Positions 9,454-22,700 of a stretch of DNA of 64,000 bases are shown piece by piece (within the stretch, counting starts at the first letter, position 1; each line of letters begins with the position of its first letter). Under the pieces are notes generated by a model that was given only the letters and a program-made list of their open reading frames with translations, was not told the origin of the DNA and did no database searches. Position numbers and translations under genes: made by a program. The DNA lies in the NCBI GenBank assembly GCA_023512835.1, contig CM042090.1, forward strand, positions 5,487,826 through 5,551,825, read 5' to 3'. Origin of the DNA: Taxillus chinensis (taxonomy: Eukaryota > Streptophyta > Magnoliopsida > Santalales > Loranthaceae).

Positions 9454-12400
9454 TTAGAGATTGTTCATGGGAGTAAAGGGGACACTACTTCTGCTGCTTC
9501 TTGAGACCCAGTACCCCACAAAAACAGACACGCAGAAAGAGACGATGGAAAACAGTAAGGAGAAAGCACTGGCAAATTCCGATGAAGTCTTCGTCCCCGC
9601 CATTGCCTGCGAAGAACCACCAACGGCAATATCCAGCAACACCCAGTCGCAGCTTACAGAATAATGCCCAGATCCATGCCATGGATTCCCATCCAGTGGG
9701 TACCAGAATGCTGCTGACAACTTGCTCGGTTCCCCAATTGTGAACTGAGCATCCTGAATCAAAATATAAAACCCATATCATTGACACTTCGCCAAAATAA
9801 TACAGGTAGCAGATAACATAACAGTGAACTTGAACTAAGACAGTAATAAATACAATAATGATAAATCACTTGGTGAAAAATAAGCAGCAACCACAGCTTC
9901 TCTTCAAACCCCACAAAAAAAAAGGCAAACACCAAAACAACATGATCAAGATCTTATTAAAAATTTGTTGGCCTGTGTCAAAATTTGAGCAAGATTAACT
10001 TCTTTTTAAAATAATAATAATAATAATCCTACGTAAACTGGTCAGTAGAAATGGTGTAACATCAAGTAAATGACATGTTGCAGCCTAGTGAGTAGGTTAT
10101 CCTTTTATGTAATTTTCCTGAATGGACCAATTGTCAAAATCCTGCAGTAATTCATAACCCTGAGGATTCACCATGATTGATAAGTAATCAGCAATAGCAA
10201 ATATTAATGAGCAATAAACTACATTATATAATTCAAGTACAAGCTCACAGAGCATGCTTTGGGTATTGCTCCACTGGAAAGTTAAATACTAAACAGTCAG
10301 GGGCTTAAAACAGATAATAAGGAATTTTTAACCTGTCGAAGACGATCCGTGGTTCTCAAAGGCCTTGAGAATTCAAAATAATAGGTTCCCTTTTGGCCAT
10401 CTGATGCATATGGACTATCTTCCACAAGAAAACCTGTTGAAGGAATCAGGGAATGATATTAATATTGAAGGAAAGAAAGCTATCTAAAGACACATGATGT
10501 ATACTGACGTGGCCATCCATTGTTTTAATACATAGAAATTGATGTGTATATATATGTTACACATTGGCATTATAAACCATCTACCCAAAATCTCTTCAAT
10601 CAAGAGGATGCAAGATACGCATGTGCAACATATACCTACGATTGCTGAGTGGAAAATGTATCATTTTTATAATGGGTTGCTACCTGAGTGGGTGGTCAAA
10701 CTACTGTGCCACCATGCACCTTTCCAGTTGTTCTGCGCACTGGAATCATTTCCTGACAGCAAATTAAGTTAAACTGAAGTTATTTTGCTAACTTAATCAT
10801 TAAACATAATTGGGGAGAAAGATGAAAAGTATATAAAATGAGTTGTCAAGCATGCTAAGGAAAAATAAATGAACAAGAGCGGACAGAATATTTTTATTGT
10901 ATAATAATTATATAAAGCACACAAGATAATGGTATTGTCCTATACTTATATAAATGGACTATCCAACTTATTTGACAAAATTCCTGGGGATACAACAAGA
11001 AAATCTTAATAAAAGATGGCCTTAAATTTTCAACAATGTAGCCCAATTTTTCTATAATTTTTGGGAACATGCAAAAGTAACAGAACCATTTCGATCAAGC
11101 AACCATGCTAGGATGCATGAACTATCAAAAATCAGGACTCGTGAAATGTTAAGAATGTAGCTGGATGTTGCTCATTAGTGAGCAACGGAAAACACCTTTA
11201 GCTTCCCAATCTGTAGCATATCAAGTGTCATCACATTCCACAATTTAAAATCAATCAATTGATAAATGTAAATATCAGTTGCCTAGCTTTTGCATCACTG
11301 CCAGAGCCAAAGTAGTCTGTCACTGTCATCATATAAACAATTTTAAATTCTACACACATCAGAAAATTAAAATATAATTCATGAAGTACCAGAGGGGCCA
11401 AGTCCATCAAGGTAGCGGCAGTGTGGGCTCCACCCATAGGCATCAACCAAATGACCAAACCTGTTTTAAAAAATGACAACAAACGAACATTAGGGAAAAC
11501 TAAATAACGAAAATCACAAATTTTTAACAAAACTATCTAACCCATGTCAATTCTGGTGAGATCTGGAAAGAATTATAACCTGTCACCTCCATATCCATCT
11601 CTATTATCTATTGGATTCGCACCATAGAGCCTCCCCGGGATAGCATTTCCAATTGAAAAGTGCATGATATCAACTTCATGCCCATGACAGGTCTTGCTGG
11701 TGCAAGCATCTGGTGATTCCTTACATCCTCCCATCTTATAATATATTGAAATTTCGCCAATTCAACCCAAACTTGTGTCATTAGATGAGTAATAGAAGGC
11801 AACTAGAGCATGATTAGATGATGAGTTAAATAACTTACATTATGGTAGGAGGCGTTCTCACCGATTGGAAGCATGAGAGCAACAGATGGGCATCTTGTAT
11901 TCTCACTGCATGGGGAAAAAAAACCAACAATGCTATATGTCAAGTTAAAAAGCAGCAGCATGAAACTTCATGCATGAATGCGTTCAATGAATTATTTACA
12001 TAATATAGCACTTTTGAGGATCGAAGATCAACATTCATAATTCTTATCATAAAGGAGAACCATACCCCCTACTGGATGCTACTACATCCGGCATATTCTG
12101 AAATTTCTGCAGGGCAAAATCAAACTGGTTTCTTTCAGTGAACTAGACCGCCTTACCACTAAGTCAACAACACATGATGTAACATTCACAATTTTGCTAC
12201 CCCAGGAACAAATTTCCTAACCAATCTGTTTTACTTTGACCCTTTTTTTCTTGTTTACTTTGTTGCCGTGGTTGTTGTAGTTGTAGTTGCATTATTCACA
12301 AAAGTTGCTAGAGGTGCCTATGGGCTTATATTTCTAGACCCAACTCAGTGTGCAAGGCTGAGGAAACTGAAGCTCAACTGTTAGAAAAATCAATATAACA

Positions 12401-12904
12401 AGCTCTACCCCTTATTATCAAGATGTGTCGAGCTCTAAATTTAAAGAATTGAACCTTACTTACCCTTTGGAGTACACATAATCACCGTCAACTTGCAACA
12501 GGAAGAACACATCACTACCATCATGCAATGCCTGAGACAAATCAGAAAACGAGAGACGAACAAACTAAAATGAATAAATTCAAAGGAGATTCTCAAAACC
12601 AGCAACAACAAAAACATTAAAATCGACATAAATAAACTCGAACCTTAATGGTCATCTTCCCGCCCTTATACGCGTCATCGACATGCGGGTCGAGAGCAGG
12701 CAGCAGAGGGAACTCAAACCCATCAATGTCCCTCCAGTCGTCGGCGTGGCCGTCGAGGGTGACGACCCCAGGCCGGAACTCTGCCTGGACTCGGTTCTCC
12801 GAGCTGGACTCGCAGGCCCACTGGCCCGACTCGCTGTGCGAGTTGGCTACGCGGATCGATGCGGCGCACAGGGCGGCGACGAGAGCCGAGAGGACTCGGA
12901 ACAT
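9454..12904 (-). CDS. EB_dh-type (cytochrome c-552/DMSO reductase-like) haem-binding membrane protein
   Basis: Eight exons (12644-12904, 12464-12531, 11839-11905, 11580-11734, 11390-11460, 10684-10752, 10333-10433, 9454-9753) join in phase with GT-AG borders to 363 aa. The product has an N-terminal signal peptide (MFRVLSALVAALCAASIRV) and a lumenal or extracellular domain. That domain shows VTLDGHADDWRDIDGFEFPLL, GSDVFFLLQVDGDY, NTRCPSVALMLPIGENASY, CHGHEVDIMHFSIGNAIPG and a Trp-rich NNWKGAWWHSS. A C-terminal transmembrane helix lies at about residues 325-347 with a short Ser/Arg tail. These are features of the plant family with the ethylbenzene-dehydrogenase/DMSO-reductase gamma haem-binding fold. 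Met at 12904 is chosen because it starts the signal peptide; the frame is open a further 51 codons upstream without homology. The molecular function in plants is not established; haem binding is inferred from the fold. Confidence 0.87.
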
Positions 12905-13265
12905 GGTGGTGGTTATGGCTCGCCTCGGTCTGATGATTCGACAATGGAGGGAGGAGGGAGGGTTGGTCTTCGACTCGGTGAATTTAATTGAATGGTCCGC
13001 TGAGTCGCTGACTCGGTCTAGATGGGCGGCAGAAAGATGATAAAATGTCTGCGCCACGCCTCGTTGATTTCTTTGTTTCTGTCATTTGTCTTTTTTTTTT
13101 TTCCCACGACCGGACAGGCGGACACTACTAATTTAAGAACGTGCAAAAAGGCTTAAACACGTCCTGAGCGCCAACAGCCCCCACCACCTCGTCCAATTCA
13201 AGTTTAACTTGAAGGAGGGAAGGGGACCAATAATAATATACTAACATATTTTTATAAAAAAATGT

Positions 13266-13271
<6 letters not shown>

Positions 13272-13312
<41 letters not shown>
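13272..13312. repeat. (AT)n microsatellite
   Basis: A run of about 20 AT dinucleotides in the region upstream of the EB_dh-type gene. Confidence 0.97.
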
Positions 13313-13314
<2 letters not shown>

Positions 13315-13319
13315 TATTT

Positions 13320-13838
13320 TTACAAAAATACGGTATTAATTAGTAATGGGTTTTGCAACAGTTACCAATGAAGTAAGGGCTTGAACTGATGACACATGAT
13401 AGAATTTACCAACAAAATAATGCCTGCACATTGCATATTTCCCAACAAAATTTATTATTTCTCATGTACTTCCACCATAGACTTTGCCTGGGGTGATGGG
13501 ATTAATATTATGTCATTCGGAAGAGAAAATCTTCAAATCGATGATGCTATTTTGGCTTGAATATACCAATCGTACTTTGACATGTCACATATCTTAGTCT
13601 CAGATATGTGAAGTACACCGCAGGGATCAAATACTATTTTCAACATCAATCTCCTATCACCCATTAAGTCAACTGGCTATCAAGTCACCCATTAATACGT
13701 CATAAGATTATCCGACTAATCCTAAGGTAATCAAAGATATAAATAAGGAATGCATTGGCCAGATACCCTCCTTAATGTTTCACAAGCACCAAAATATTAA
13801 TCAATCACTCCATCTAACCTAGATCCATCTAGAACGAT
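13320..13838 (-). mobile_element. Internal leader remnant of Tekay-like element
   Basis: This stretch lies just inside (3' on the minus strand) the PBS at 13839-13853. I recognise no reading frame in it. By position it is leader sequence of the retrotransposon whose LTR begins at 13855. Confidence 0.35.
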
Positions 13839-13853
13839 CGCTCTGATACTAAC
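13839..13853 (-). other. Primer-binding site (initiator-Met tRNA type, degenerate)
   Basis: On the minus strand the sequence after the LTR end TGTGACA reads AGTTAGTATCAGAGCG. It matches the plant TGGTATCAGAGC primer-binding site with one mismatch in the core. The adjacency to a CA-terminating LTR supports the call. Confidence 0.7.
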
Positions 13854-13854
13854 T

Positions 13855-15210
13855 TGTCACATCCCAAATTCAACGATCAGAATCTAAACACGTGACTGCC
13901 CCATGCCTACACCCGAAGGGTCAAAGAGTTGGTGACTATCACCTAATAGAGAATATGAAGCGGGTGCTATCCCAAATCACCTAATACAGTCACATAACAG
14001 GGGTATAACTATACAATTCTAATGACAACAAACAGCCATGGGATATGTAAAACAAATCAAATCATTATTTATATATGCATCACTATTAAATATATGTTTA
14101 CAAGGTCCACGAACACATGTTCAAAAAATTAAAACCAAATCAATACAACACATGTTCATTACAACACACCAAAGGAAATTACAATAAAAATAAAGGTCAA
14201 TTGATTTTTCAGAGTTTCTCTAACATCCTTTAGCACTTGCAAAAGGATTAACAACATAGGTGTAAGCTTAAAAGCTCAGTAGATGGTTATCAATCCACAT
14301 CCCCCTTCGAAGTTAACCTTATTCAATACTACGTGCGAAGTGTATATGTGCGAATGTGGTGACTTACTCATGCTCAACAAATAGTTAACATATACAATCA
14401 TAAATCATATCACAATCACTTTATACCTTACGCTCCATCACAATATCATAAATCATACCATATTACAAACTCATATCATCATTATAGCATAGTTCATATC
14501 ATACACATTACACTAACATATAACACCTCGTAGAACCATATCTGTAACAGCCCAAGTTTCCCGTAGCACGATATTGTTCGGTTCAAGGCCCAAGCCAGTG
14601 CCATATAGGCACCCCAAAAGGCCTCGTGCTAGGAAAGGTCTCCATGCTCTCTTAAGAGGCATGCTTCATTCTCCTCCCCAGCCGATGTGGGACTTGCAAA
14701 GTCTTCAGACTCTACAATTCATCCCCCATAGGAGGTCCACGTCCCTGTGGGACTATAGCATATTGACCCGGTCTCCAGCTCTGATACCATCTGTAACAGT
14801 CCAAGTCCCTTGTAGCACAATATTGTCCGGTTCAGGGCCCAAGCCTAATCCCTAATTTTGTTATTGGTAATGCCACACAGGCACCCCAAAAGGTCTCGTG
14901 CCAGGAGTGGTCTCCACGCTCTCTTAAGAGGCATGCTTCATTCTTCTCCTCGGCTGATGTGGGATTTGCAAAGTCCTTAGACTCTACAATATTAGAACAA
15001 TTCATATTCGTACTTTATTGTGCTCATTGTGCTTTATCGCACTGATGTCCTTGATAGGATCTATCGTATCCTTTTGCCCTTGACCAGCCCTCTGTCCTTC
15101 ATCGCACTATTATCCATTACTAGACCACTGTCTTTACTAGACCTCATCACAATAAATATAGTGCATTATATAACAAGAACACACATCAACAATATCAACA
15201 TTACAAGTCC
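13855..15210 (-). repeat. Tekay-like Gypsy LTR (5' LTR, minus), with nested TRIM
   Basis: The left end TGTCACATCCCAAATTC followed by a CACCAACTC-like block (GGGTCAAAGAGTTGGTGAC) is the reverse complement of the LTR 3' ends seen at 43030-43120 and 59530-59626 (CACCAACCCC...TGTGAC). The PBS lies on its left side, so this is a 5' LTR on the minus strand. A TRIM (14543-14988) interrupts it. The right border is uncertain; no TSD could be fixed. Confidence 0.55.
14543..14988 (-). mobile_element. TRIM retrotransposon, copy 1
   Basis: This 446-bp unit is flanked by ATATC (14538-14542) and ATATT (14989-14993), a 5-bp TSD with one change. It contains two copies of an approximately 200-bp LTR (start TGTAGAGTC, end GGGCTGTTACA on the minus strand). 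They are separated by a short internal part with PBS GATGGTATCAGAGCT and a purine tract before TGTAGAGTCT. It has no coding capacity, as expected for TRIMs. Related copies are at 43245-43709 and 51869-52605. Confidence 0.8.
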
Positions 15211-15392
15211 ATAGTTGTCACACCATAAACATTATCATATCAGTATACAAGCTCAATATATCAAATTAGCAACTACTTGGCTATTGTGGGTTCCATCCAA
15301 AAGGAAACATACGATTCTTTGTCATTTGTACCTTTGCAATTGTTGTGTTATTTTTGCTTTTGATTGTACACACTCCTTGTTGAATATCAATT

Positions 15393-16652
15393 TTATGCTG
15401 AAAATTGGTTGATGCTTAGCAAATTCCAACATAGGTTTGACACAAAATAAACATCAGTAATAGTAACATTAGCATTATTTTGAGATTGGATGTTAATGTC
15501 TCTTTTGCCCATCACATGAATTTTGGAATTATTTCCAAAGCAGACTTCTCCTCGTACGGATTCGTTAAAGTGTGAGAAAACCTCTTTTTGTCCACACATG
15601 TGATTGATGAACTCGGTATCAAGATGTCATATGTTTGTTGGCTCCCCACTTAAATCATTTGCTTTGCACGTAAATAGAAAAACCTCTGTAGTATTTTTCG
15701 CATTTGCACGTTCTGCTGACTCATCATGTATCTTCGTATAACACTCGTTCCTGTAATGGCCGATTTTTTTACATCTAAATCATTGGATATTTGCTTTATT
15801 TCATGCTCCACCTTCTCTTCTTTTTTGTGAACTTTGATCATTTGATCTTTCTCTATTTGGTGGATTGAAATTTTAACCTCTTCTTCGTCCTTGACCTTGT
15901 CCATAGCCACCACGACCTCGGCTGCCTTGGAAGCCTTCACGATTTTGTTGAAACACTCGACTTTGCAATGCTGTCTTAAAACTTGAGCTAGCTACCTTCT
16001 GACTCATTCGTTGTACATGCAAACACAACAAACCCATCAAACTTTCTATTGACATGGTTGATATATCTTGCGATTCTTCAATTACCATAAGAACATAGTC
16101 GAACTTTGCTATTAAAGATCGTAATATTTTTTCTATCACTCTTGTGTCTGAAATTTCTTCACCATTAGTATGCAATTGATTCACAACATTTTAAACTCGA
16201 TCAAAATATGTTGAAATCAATTTGGAGTCTTTTATGCATAAAGACTCAAAATCACCCTGCAACATTTGAAGCAGCACTCGCTTGACACGACCATTGCTTT
16301 TGTAGGATTTTTACAAAATATCTCATGCTTCATTCAATATATTTGCACATGTTATTTTGCAAAATATGAATTTTTCAACAACTTGGAAAATTGTATAAAG
16401 GACTTTTTGATCCCTTTTACAAATTTTCACAAATGCATCTTTCTTAACATTCTCTAGTGCCTCAAATTCATTTGGGTCTTTGACATCTTCGTAGCTGTTC
16501 TCCACTAGATTCCACAAATCCTGAAATTTGAAGAATACCCACAATGGGACACTCCAGTTTTCATAATTTTCCCATTTAATTTGGAAAGCTACAATTGGAA
16601 TGAATTTGACGTCATCTATAAATTTGACTTTGATGCCAAATGTTGGTATCAA
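15393..16652 (-). pseudogene. Ty1/Copia gag and gag-pre-integrase remnant
   Basis: Several overlapping minus-strand frames together read as Copia gag. An N-terminal DUF4219-like part (WENYENWSVPLWVFFKFQDLW) is followed by a UBN2-type core (ISDTRVIEKILRSLIAKFDY and ESQDISTMSIESLMG), a Gly/Arg-rich stretch and a zinc-knuckle relic. The region 15393-15599 resembles the protease/pre-integrase boundary (HMCG at its start, ITDVYFVSNLCWNLLSINQ). The wording is close to Tork-type Copia gag. Frameshifts and stops make it a pseudogene. Flanking LTRs were not identified. Confidence 0.85.
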
Positions 16653-16755
16653 TATAAATGCAAAAGATATATTTTACGTAAACACGGACTCTCTCTCTCT
16701 CTCCTTAGTAATGCCAGAAGAAAGTAATGAAGTACAAAGGTTTAAAAACAACCAA

Positions 16756-16776
16756 CCCCCCCCCCCCCCCCAAACC

Positions 16777-16817
<41 letters not shown>
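16756..16817. repeat. Poly-C tract and (CA)n microsatellite
   Basis: A C-run at about 16756-16770 is followed, after a short AAACCAA spacer, by about 20 CA dinucleotides ending near 16815. Confidence 0.95.
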
Positions 16818-16822
<5 letters not shown>

Positions 16823-17480
16823 GTTTTATCAAAAGTCTTCCATTACACCCATGATTTAGATTTTGCATGTCCCCATTACATAGATATAATGCTATTAATG
16901 CCTCTATATAATAATGTTTATCCCCGCATCACATTCACCATTCAAACTTCACACGAATCCCTATAGCACGTTACATAAATCATATATGTATTAAAATCAT
17001 TATAGTGCCTTTGACCAAATAATATATATAGGCACCTTGTCGGCTATGCCATATTATAACGTCTTGTCCCTATTAATATGTCGTGTTTGCCTGTTCGGCG
17101 CATATGATCTACACTTTGACACTTCTTGCATTTGTCAAATACGGCGCCACCTGCTAAAATCAATTTTAATATTTTTAACAAGCAGGGTTTTGTGATCTAG
17201 ATATGGGATGATCTCATCTTTCCAACAAAAGGTAATTTTTATTTTTATTTGTTTTTTCATGATTACGATATATATGCCTAGACATGGTAAGAGAAACGGA
17301 AGAGGTGAAGTCATAATGAGAAAGTGAGAAGTGAGACATGGTAATATTATTTGTTTTAACTTATTATTTTAATTAAAATAAAACTAATTTAATAAAAAAA
17401 ATTAATATTACGTAAAAAATAATTCTCTGCATTTAAAATTTTCTTAGAAAATATAAAACAGAATTTTCAGATATGTTCTT
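16818..17480. other. Intergenic, no gene seen
   Basis: AT-rich sequence. I recognise no exon, LTR end or inverted repeat in this stretch. Confidence 0.5.
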
Positions 17481-17482
17481 AG

Positions 17483-17900
17483 AGCACTAGTAGCAGATTT
17501 CTTATAGTGTTCGTTTCCTTATATTTAGGAAAAAAAAGTTAAAAAGTTATAAAATCATCCCCACAACAGATGCCCTGTATTTAACTTTCTCTATAGGGTT
17601 TATACAGTATTTCCCAATGTATTGAAAAGTATTATTCACTCCCTATAATTATTAAATTATATCTAAAAATTTTCTCACCTATCTCCTTCACGTTTCTCGT
17701 GACATTAACTTATATTTCATATTAAATTATAAAAAAATTATTATTAAATAAAATAAATAGTATAAAATATTATTTTAATGATATAGATGATAATTTAAGA
17801 AATCTATTATGATGCATATTTGTATAGAAAAGCAAAAAGTAATTTAAAATTATAAATTTAAGAAAACTTATTGGAAAACTGATGTGAGTGCTCTTGCAGT
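17483..17900. mobile_element. MITE-like element, copy 1
   Basis: The left end GAGCACTAGTAGCAGATT and the right end (reverse complement GAGCACTCACATCAGTTT) form an imperfect terminal inverted repeat. The inside is AT-rich with two CTCTATAG/AATGTATTG-like blocks. A second copy with the same inner order occurs in a LUH intron at 31258-31619. Flanks TTA (left) and TTG (right) hint at a 3-bp TSD of PIF/Harbinger type. The superfamily is uncertain. Confidence 0.5.
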
Positions 17901-17968
17901 CCTCATGTCCTAAGATCTTTCAATATTCTATATCCAAAAGTGGTAAATTAAAAGTACAGTACACTTAT

Positions 17969-19197
17969 TGAAATAGAGCATTTGTCACACACACACTTCA
18001 AATAAAATTTAAACTAAGTATAGTATAAGACTAATCTAAGTCGTTCAATAACCAGAGGACTTATCAGATTTAATTCAACTTATTCTTCAAGAAAAATAAA
18101 GAAAAGCTAAGTTAGAAATTTAGGGGGGTTTTGTGCGAAATTAAAATAAAATTAAATGTGTAAAGAAAATTAATTAACTAAAGATACAATTGATTTAATC
18201 TCTCACTTTAATTATTATTTATCATTATCTTCTAAAAATATAATAACATATATTAGGTCCCATAATTAAATTAAACTAAGACTTCATGATTATAATTAAA
18301 TTATGAATTTGCACTAGAAATTAGACTTGAATTCATACTAATCCTAGAAATGATTATGTTTTACATTCGGAAGATCAAATCGAACTCTACAAATAATAAT
18401 CTTTACATATCAAATTAATTAACCGCAACTGCAAATTAATCATAATTAAAAATCATGCTTTAAATAATTCACAATTAACTACAATCGCGAATTAATTATA
18501 AAAAAATTTAAAATAGTTAAAAGAATGAATTACAAATCATAACACAAATAAATTATTAAGATGAAGAATCAAAATTCAAAATAACAATTGAAATTCAAAG
18601 TTAAATCAAATACATAAAAATAAAATATAGAAATAGTGCCACGCCATTTCTCTCTCTTTTCTCCCTGGCTGCTACAGCGTAATGGAGTTAAATACCACCA
18701 AAAGGCAATTCAATACATTTAATGCATTTACCACCAAAAGGCAATCAAATACATTTTTCCTTGTGATGGTTTTCTATTTTTTTCTCCCAAAAGGCAATTC
18801 AATGCATTAATGGCACGCATCCACTCATTAAATTGCTTATCTTCTGCGCACGCTACTTTAATTTGTTGCTACACCATTGCTTCAATACTAATATACTGAA
18901 ATTAAATCATAATAAATAATCAGCTCAATCAATATACACTTTTTTCATACCAATTGTAATTCGGCTCAAAAGTTATTTTTTTCTAACCTATTCACAAAAC
19001 CCAAAAAATTAATATTAAAATTAAAATAATTAAATTAACAATAAAAATTACTAAAATTAATATTAAATCCATCAAAATAATTAAAATAATAAATAACTAA
19101 AATAAAAAAATATTATAAAAATATATTAATTCATTAAAATATAATATTGAAGTTCATAAATTAAATACAAATTTAATAATAAATTTTATAATGATCA
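17969..19197 (-). repeat. Solo LTR, family D, short copy
   Basis: This 1229-bp unit starts TGAAATAGAGC and ends AATGATCA on the plus strand. CTTAT (17964-17968) and CTTAC (19198-19202) flank it, a TSD with one change. It is collinear with the solo LTR at 46119-49096 (shared blocks CAAATAAAATTTAAAC, GAGGACTTAT and AATTATGAATTT near the left end, TTAATTCAWTAAAATAT near the right). It lacks most of a GC-rich insert of about 400 bp found in that copy. Transcription is taken as minus by analogy; no internal region remains. Confidence 0.7.
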
Positions 19198-19778
19198 CTT
19201 ACATAAATTCAAATCTAAATTACAAATCCAACAAATTAAAAGATTTTACGTTAATATAAAACATGACCCATTATTTGGATATCTGAATTATTTGACAGAT
19301 GAATGTGTATGTTATATATTCGTCCGATATCATACAAATACAAATGTGTTTTAGAGGTCGAATACGAATTTGGTATCCGTATTTCCATGCAAACCTGCCC
19401 ATTCTGACTACTCTTCTCCACAATAGGGAAATGAACTCAAAAATGAACAGACAATATGCAGAGCATAACAATAAATAAATAAATGACAAAAGCAATAGGG
19501 AAACGCTTTTCACCAATGTAATTGAAACACATACATCATATATTATACTGACCTAAAATTCAGAGACAAATAAAGAAAACCTGATGAGGAAAAAAAAACA
19601 AACAAAACCTCCAAGTATGTCCCATGTAGTTAGTTACCAGGAAGTATGGACCTCCTCATAACACAAACACCAAACCGCCCTATGCAAGTATTAACTATCT
19701 TCGATCACAATTGAAACCCTAGAAAACTAAAGTCAGCACTCAGCAAAACCATGAGTTCCCAAGCCTCACCAAAACCTT

Positions 19779-22700
19779 TTATTTCCATAACTTGACGAAG
19801 CTGTCATGGCTTGCCGAGGCAACCATTCCTTTAGCAGGTGACTGCGCCAAAGCTGCTATGATGTTTTCATGTGCCGAAACAGACATTCTCCTATTCTCAG
19901 GCATGTTCCATAGCTCCAGGGACTGTAATTCACATGCATGTAATAAACAATTTAGCACAATTTTAACGTGGAAGTGGCATAAAAACAACTACTATAGACA
20001 TGCCAAATTTAGCCCTCGGCAATCAAAGAGCCAAATGCAGGTTAGTCATACTGGCTACAAATTGCTGCTCAAGAACCAAAGTCAAAACACAAACAGGTTA
20101 TTTTGCGATGTTGCAAGGAAACAATGAGTGAGGGAAAATACTAATTGCAATCTATGCGCACAAGAAAAAAGACTTAATTGTTTTTCATGTTCCAACAGAA
20201 AGGGAGTAGGTAATATTTACTTCTTCTTTCTGTTAACACCCCTGAAGCTTGTATGTATGCCAATTTTTATATAAATACCCAAGAGGATTACAAAGAATTA
20301 CCGAAACTCCACCAATAACCAAGAGTGTTGAATAGCTTGGATGAAAAACACAGGAATGAAATTCAGTTCCAGTGGAGGGAAGTTCATGAATACACTCCCC
20401 TGAGGCCAATGACCAAACTTTCACAGAGTCTAGACTGACAGATGCCAAATAGTCTCCAGCCTCGTCCCAGCAAACATAGTTCACCGCTTTAGAGTGGCCC
20501 TAAAGACAAAAATTATTCAAAGAGATTTGGGTTTACACTCTGAAGGGCATCATACACGATGATGTATGCAGGTTGCAAGAATTATTTCATCTCATTATAA
20601 ACCATGAATATAATATCAACCTATTATTGGTATACCTGTAATAAGAGCGTCTGCCTGTCAGTTTCTACATCAAAGATAGGCACAAGTTCACCTGAAGCAG
20701 CAGCCAGCAGTTGCCCAATTCTTGGTTGGAATCTAACCTGTGCAGTGCCTCCCTACCCCACCAGGCAATGAAAAAATGGCATTTAAAACATTTAATAAAA
20801 TGTAGCTTGATGAAAAAATTACACGAAACAATGAAATAGGACGGGAAAAAACCTCAGTAAGGGAAAAAAATAGAGAGAGAGATGAATTATGGTAGCATGT
20901 AAGTAAGAACGATGGAAATGGGAAGTTCCACTACTAAAGCAAAAGAAGAGAAATGAAATGACAGTCAGGGGACATGGAAGGAAACAGAAAGGGGCAGAGA
21001 GGAGAGATGCATGATGCCATCATGTAAGAACCTTGAAGAAACGAGAGCAGCTGAATGGATTCATATTCCAATACTGGATTTCATTATTGCTATCACAAAA
21101 ACAGAACAAATCAGTCTTCTTCGGGTGAAAATCAACAGACATAACAGGCGCTCGATGTGTATATGCATGCAGAGCAAAGTTTGGCTGCAAGAAACCATAA
21201 TTTGGATGAGTAACAAATCGAATAGTGAATATGCATGTTTCAGAGAGAGCATTTACAGGACTGCAAATGAAATAGAAACCTACGAGTTAAAAATAAAATC
21301 AATACTAGGAGTGTCAGATATCCAAACTATACAATAAAAAGAACAAAAAGGAACAGGCAGAGACTATACATTGGCTGCATCCCATAATCGTACAGAGCAA
21401 TCGTATGAGGCTGTAATTAGCTGAGATGAATTTGGTCTAAATCGAATATCGGTAATTACGTATTTGTGATCTGCAGGTGTGCTCTCAGTTTCCAGTGTAT
21501 CCATGTTCAGAAGGACAGCCTGAAACAAAAGTTATGCAATCAAGCCACAGCATACGTAGTGGGATGGATACACAAAGTAAAGCAAGCAATCATTTCAAGT
21601 TGCTAAATCCCTACAAGCTTCACAAGTCACATTTTTTTTAATCTTGGGACAAAAATAAGTAGTGGGATACAACAAAACACTCTCTACCATATGTATTCAA
21701 TTTATTGAAGTTAAGGTTATGAAATTGATAATTATTTATGTAAATTTTAATTTAACAAATATGTTATAATTGAAATTGAATTATTGATTTATGTTTGATT
21801 TTATATTGCTCAATACAATCTTGAACCATATATAATTTTGAAAAATTGTGTTGAATTCAAGATATTTATCGTGTTTCAGTGCCCTACATTTTTCAAAATA
21901 ACTTGTAAAATTTGTACCAATTAATCCAACTAATCTTTCATCCATGCATTTGATGAGAAACACTGATTAACGATTTTTAAAACTTTACATGTATTGATCC
22001 CCCTACATTTATAAAAATAACTTATAAAATTTGTAACAATTAATCCAACTAATCTTTCATCCATGCATGTAATGAGAAACAGTTACTAACGATTTTTAAA
22101 ACTTTACATGTATTGATCCATAATACCTTCTTTTCATGTCCTGCACTAGCAAGCAACTTCCCATTTGATGAAAAATGGCAGCAGGTAACTTTATTATTCT
22201 TTGTCCGTATACAACCAACTTCATCAAATGTAAAACCTGAAATGTGGCATGCAAAAAGCTACATTAAATTTCAAAAATTTCCATGATTGGAGCCGTGGGA
22301 TTATATGATGGAAAATTACCCTTAGAGGTTTCCTTTTTGTGCTCGGTGGGACTTTGTTTCATGGCACTATAAAGATCCCTTCCATCTCCTCCATCATGTG
22401 ACAAAAATGACTCCACATTATCTTCTAAGGAACCAACATCTCCAAAATGTTCAATGTCCTCCTGCGTTAAGAAATGATTACCTAAAAATATCTGTTACAT
22501 GGATTGAGTGCTCAAAACAAGGATGCATGCTATTGAAGCAAATATTGTCATAGCTAGGCCTATAAATGGATTGAATTAGGAAGGATATAACTATTTTCAT
22601 GTTAGTATCTGAAATTTCAAATTAAACTAGAATATACCTATATCAAATTTGGGATCAAAATCAATCAGATTTTAAATTTTATCTGTAGATTAAAATCAAA

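Noticed and set aside
12061..12120. Extra exon of the EB_dh-type gene between CTGCAG and a GGTATG donor
   Set aside because: Joining YSKG directly to ENTRCPS keeps phase and the expected family sequence; the extra exon would disrupt it.
12648..13040. 130-codon plus-strand frame
   Set aside because: It is a shadow of exon 1 of the EB_dh-type gene on the minus strand, caused by high local GC.
14543..14988. SINE or tRNA-related repeat as an explanation for the TGTAACAGCCCAAG units
   Set aside because: Two LTR-like direct repeats, PBS TGGTATCAGAGC, a purine tract and a 5-bp TSD fit a TRIM better; no A/B boxes or poly(A) tail.
15020..15412. Short plus-strand frames of 64-65 codons
   Set aside because: AT-rich, no domain, within or beside an LTR on the other strand.
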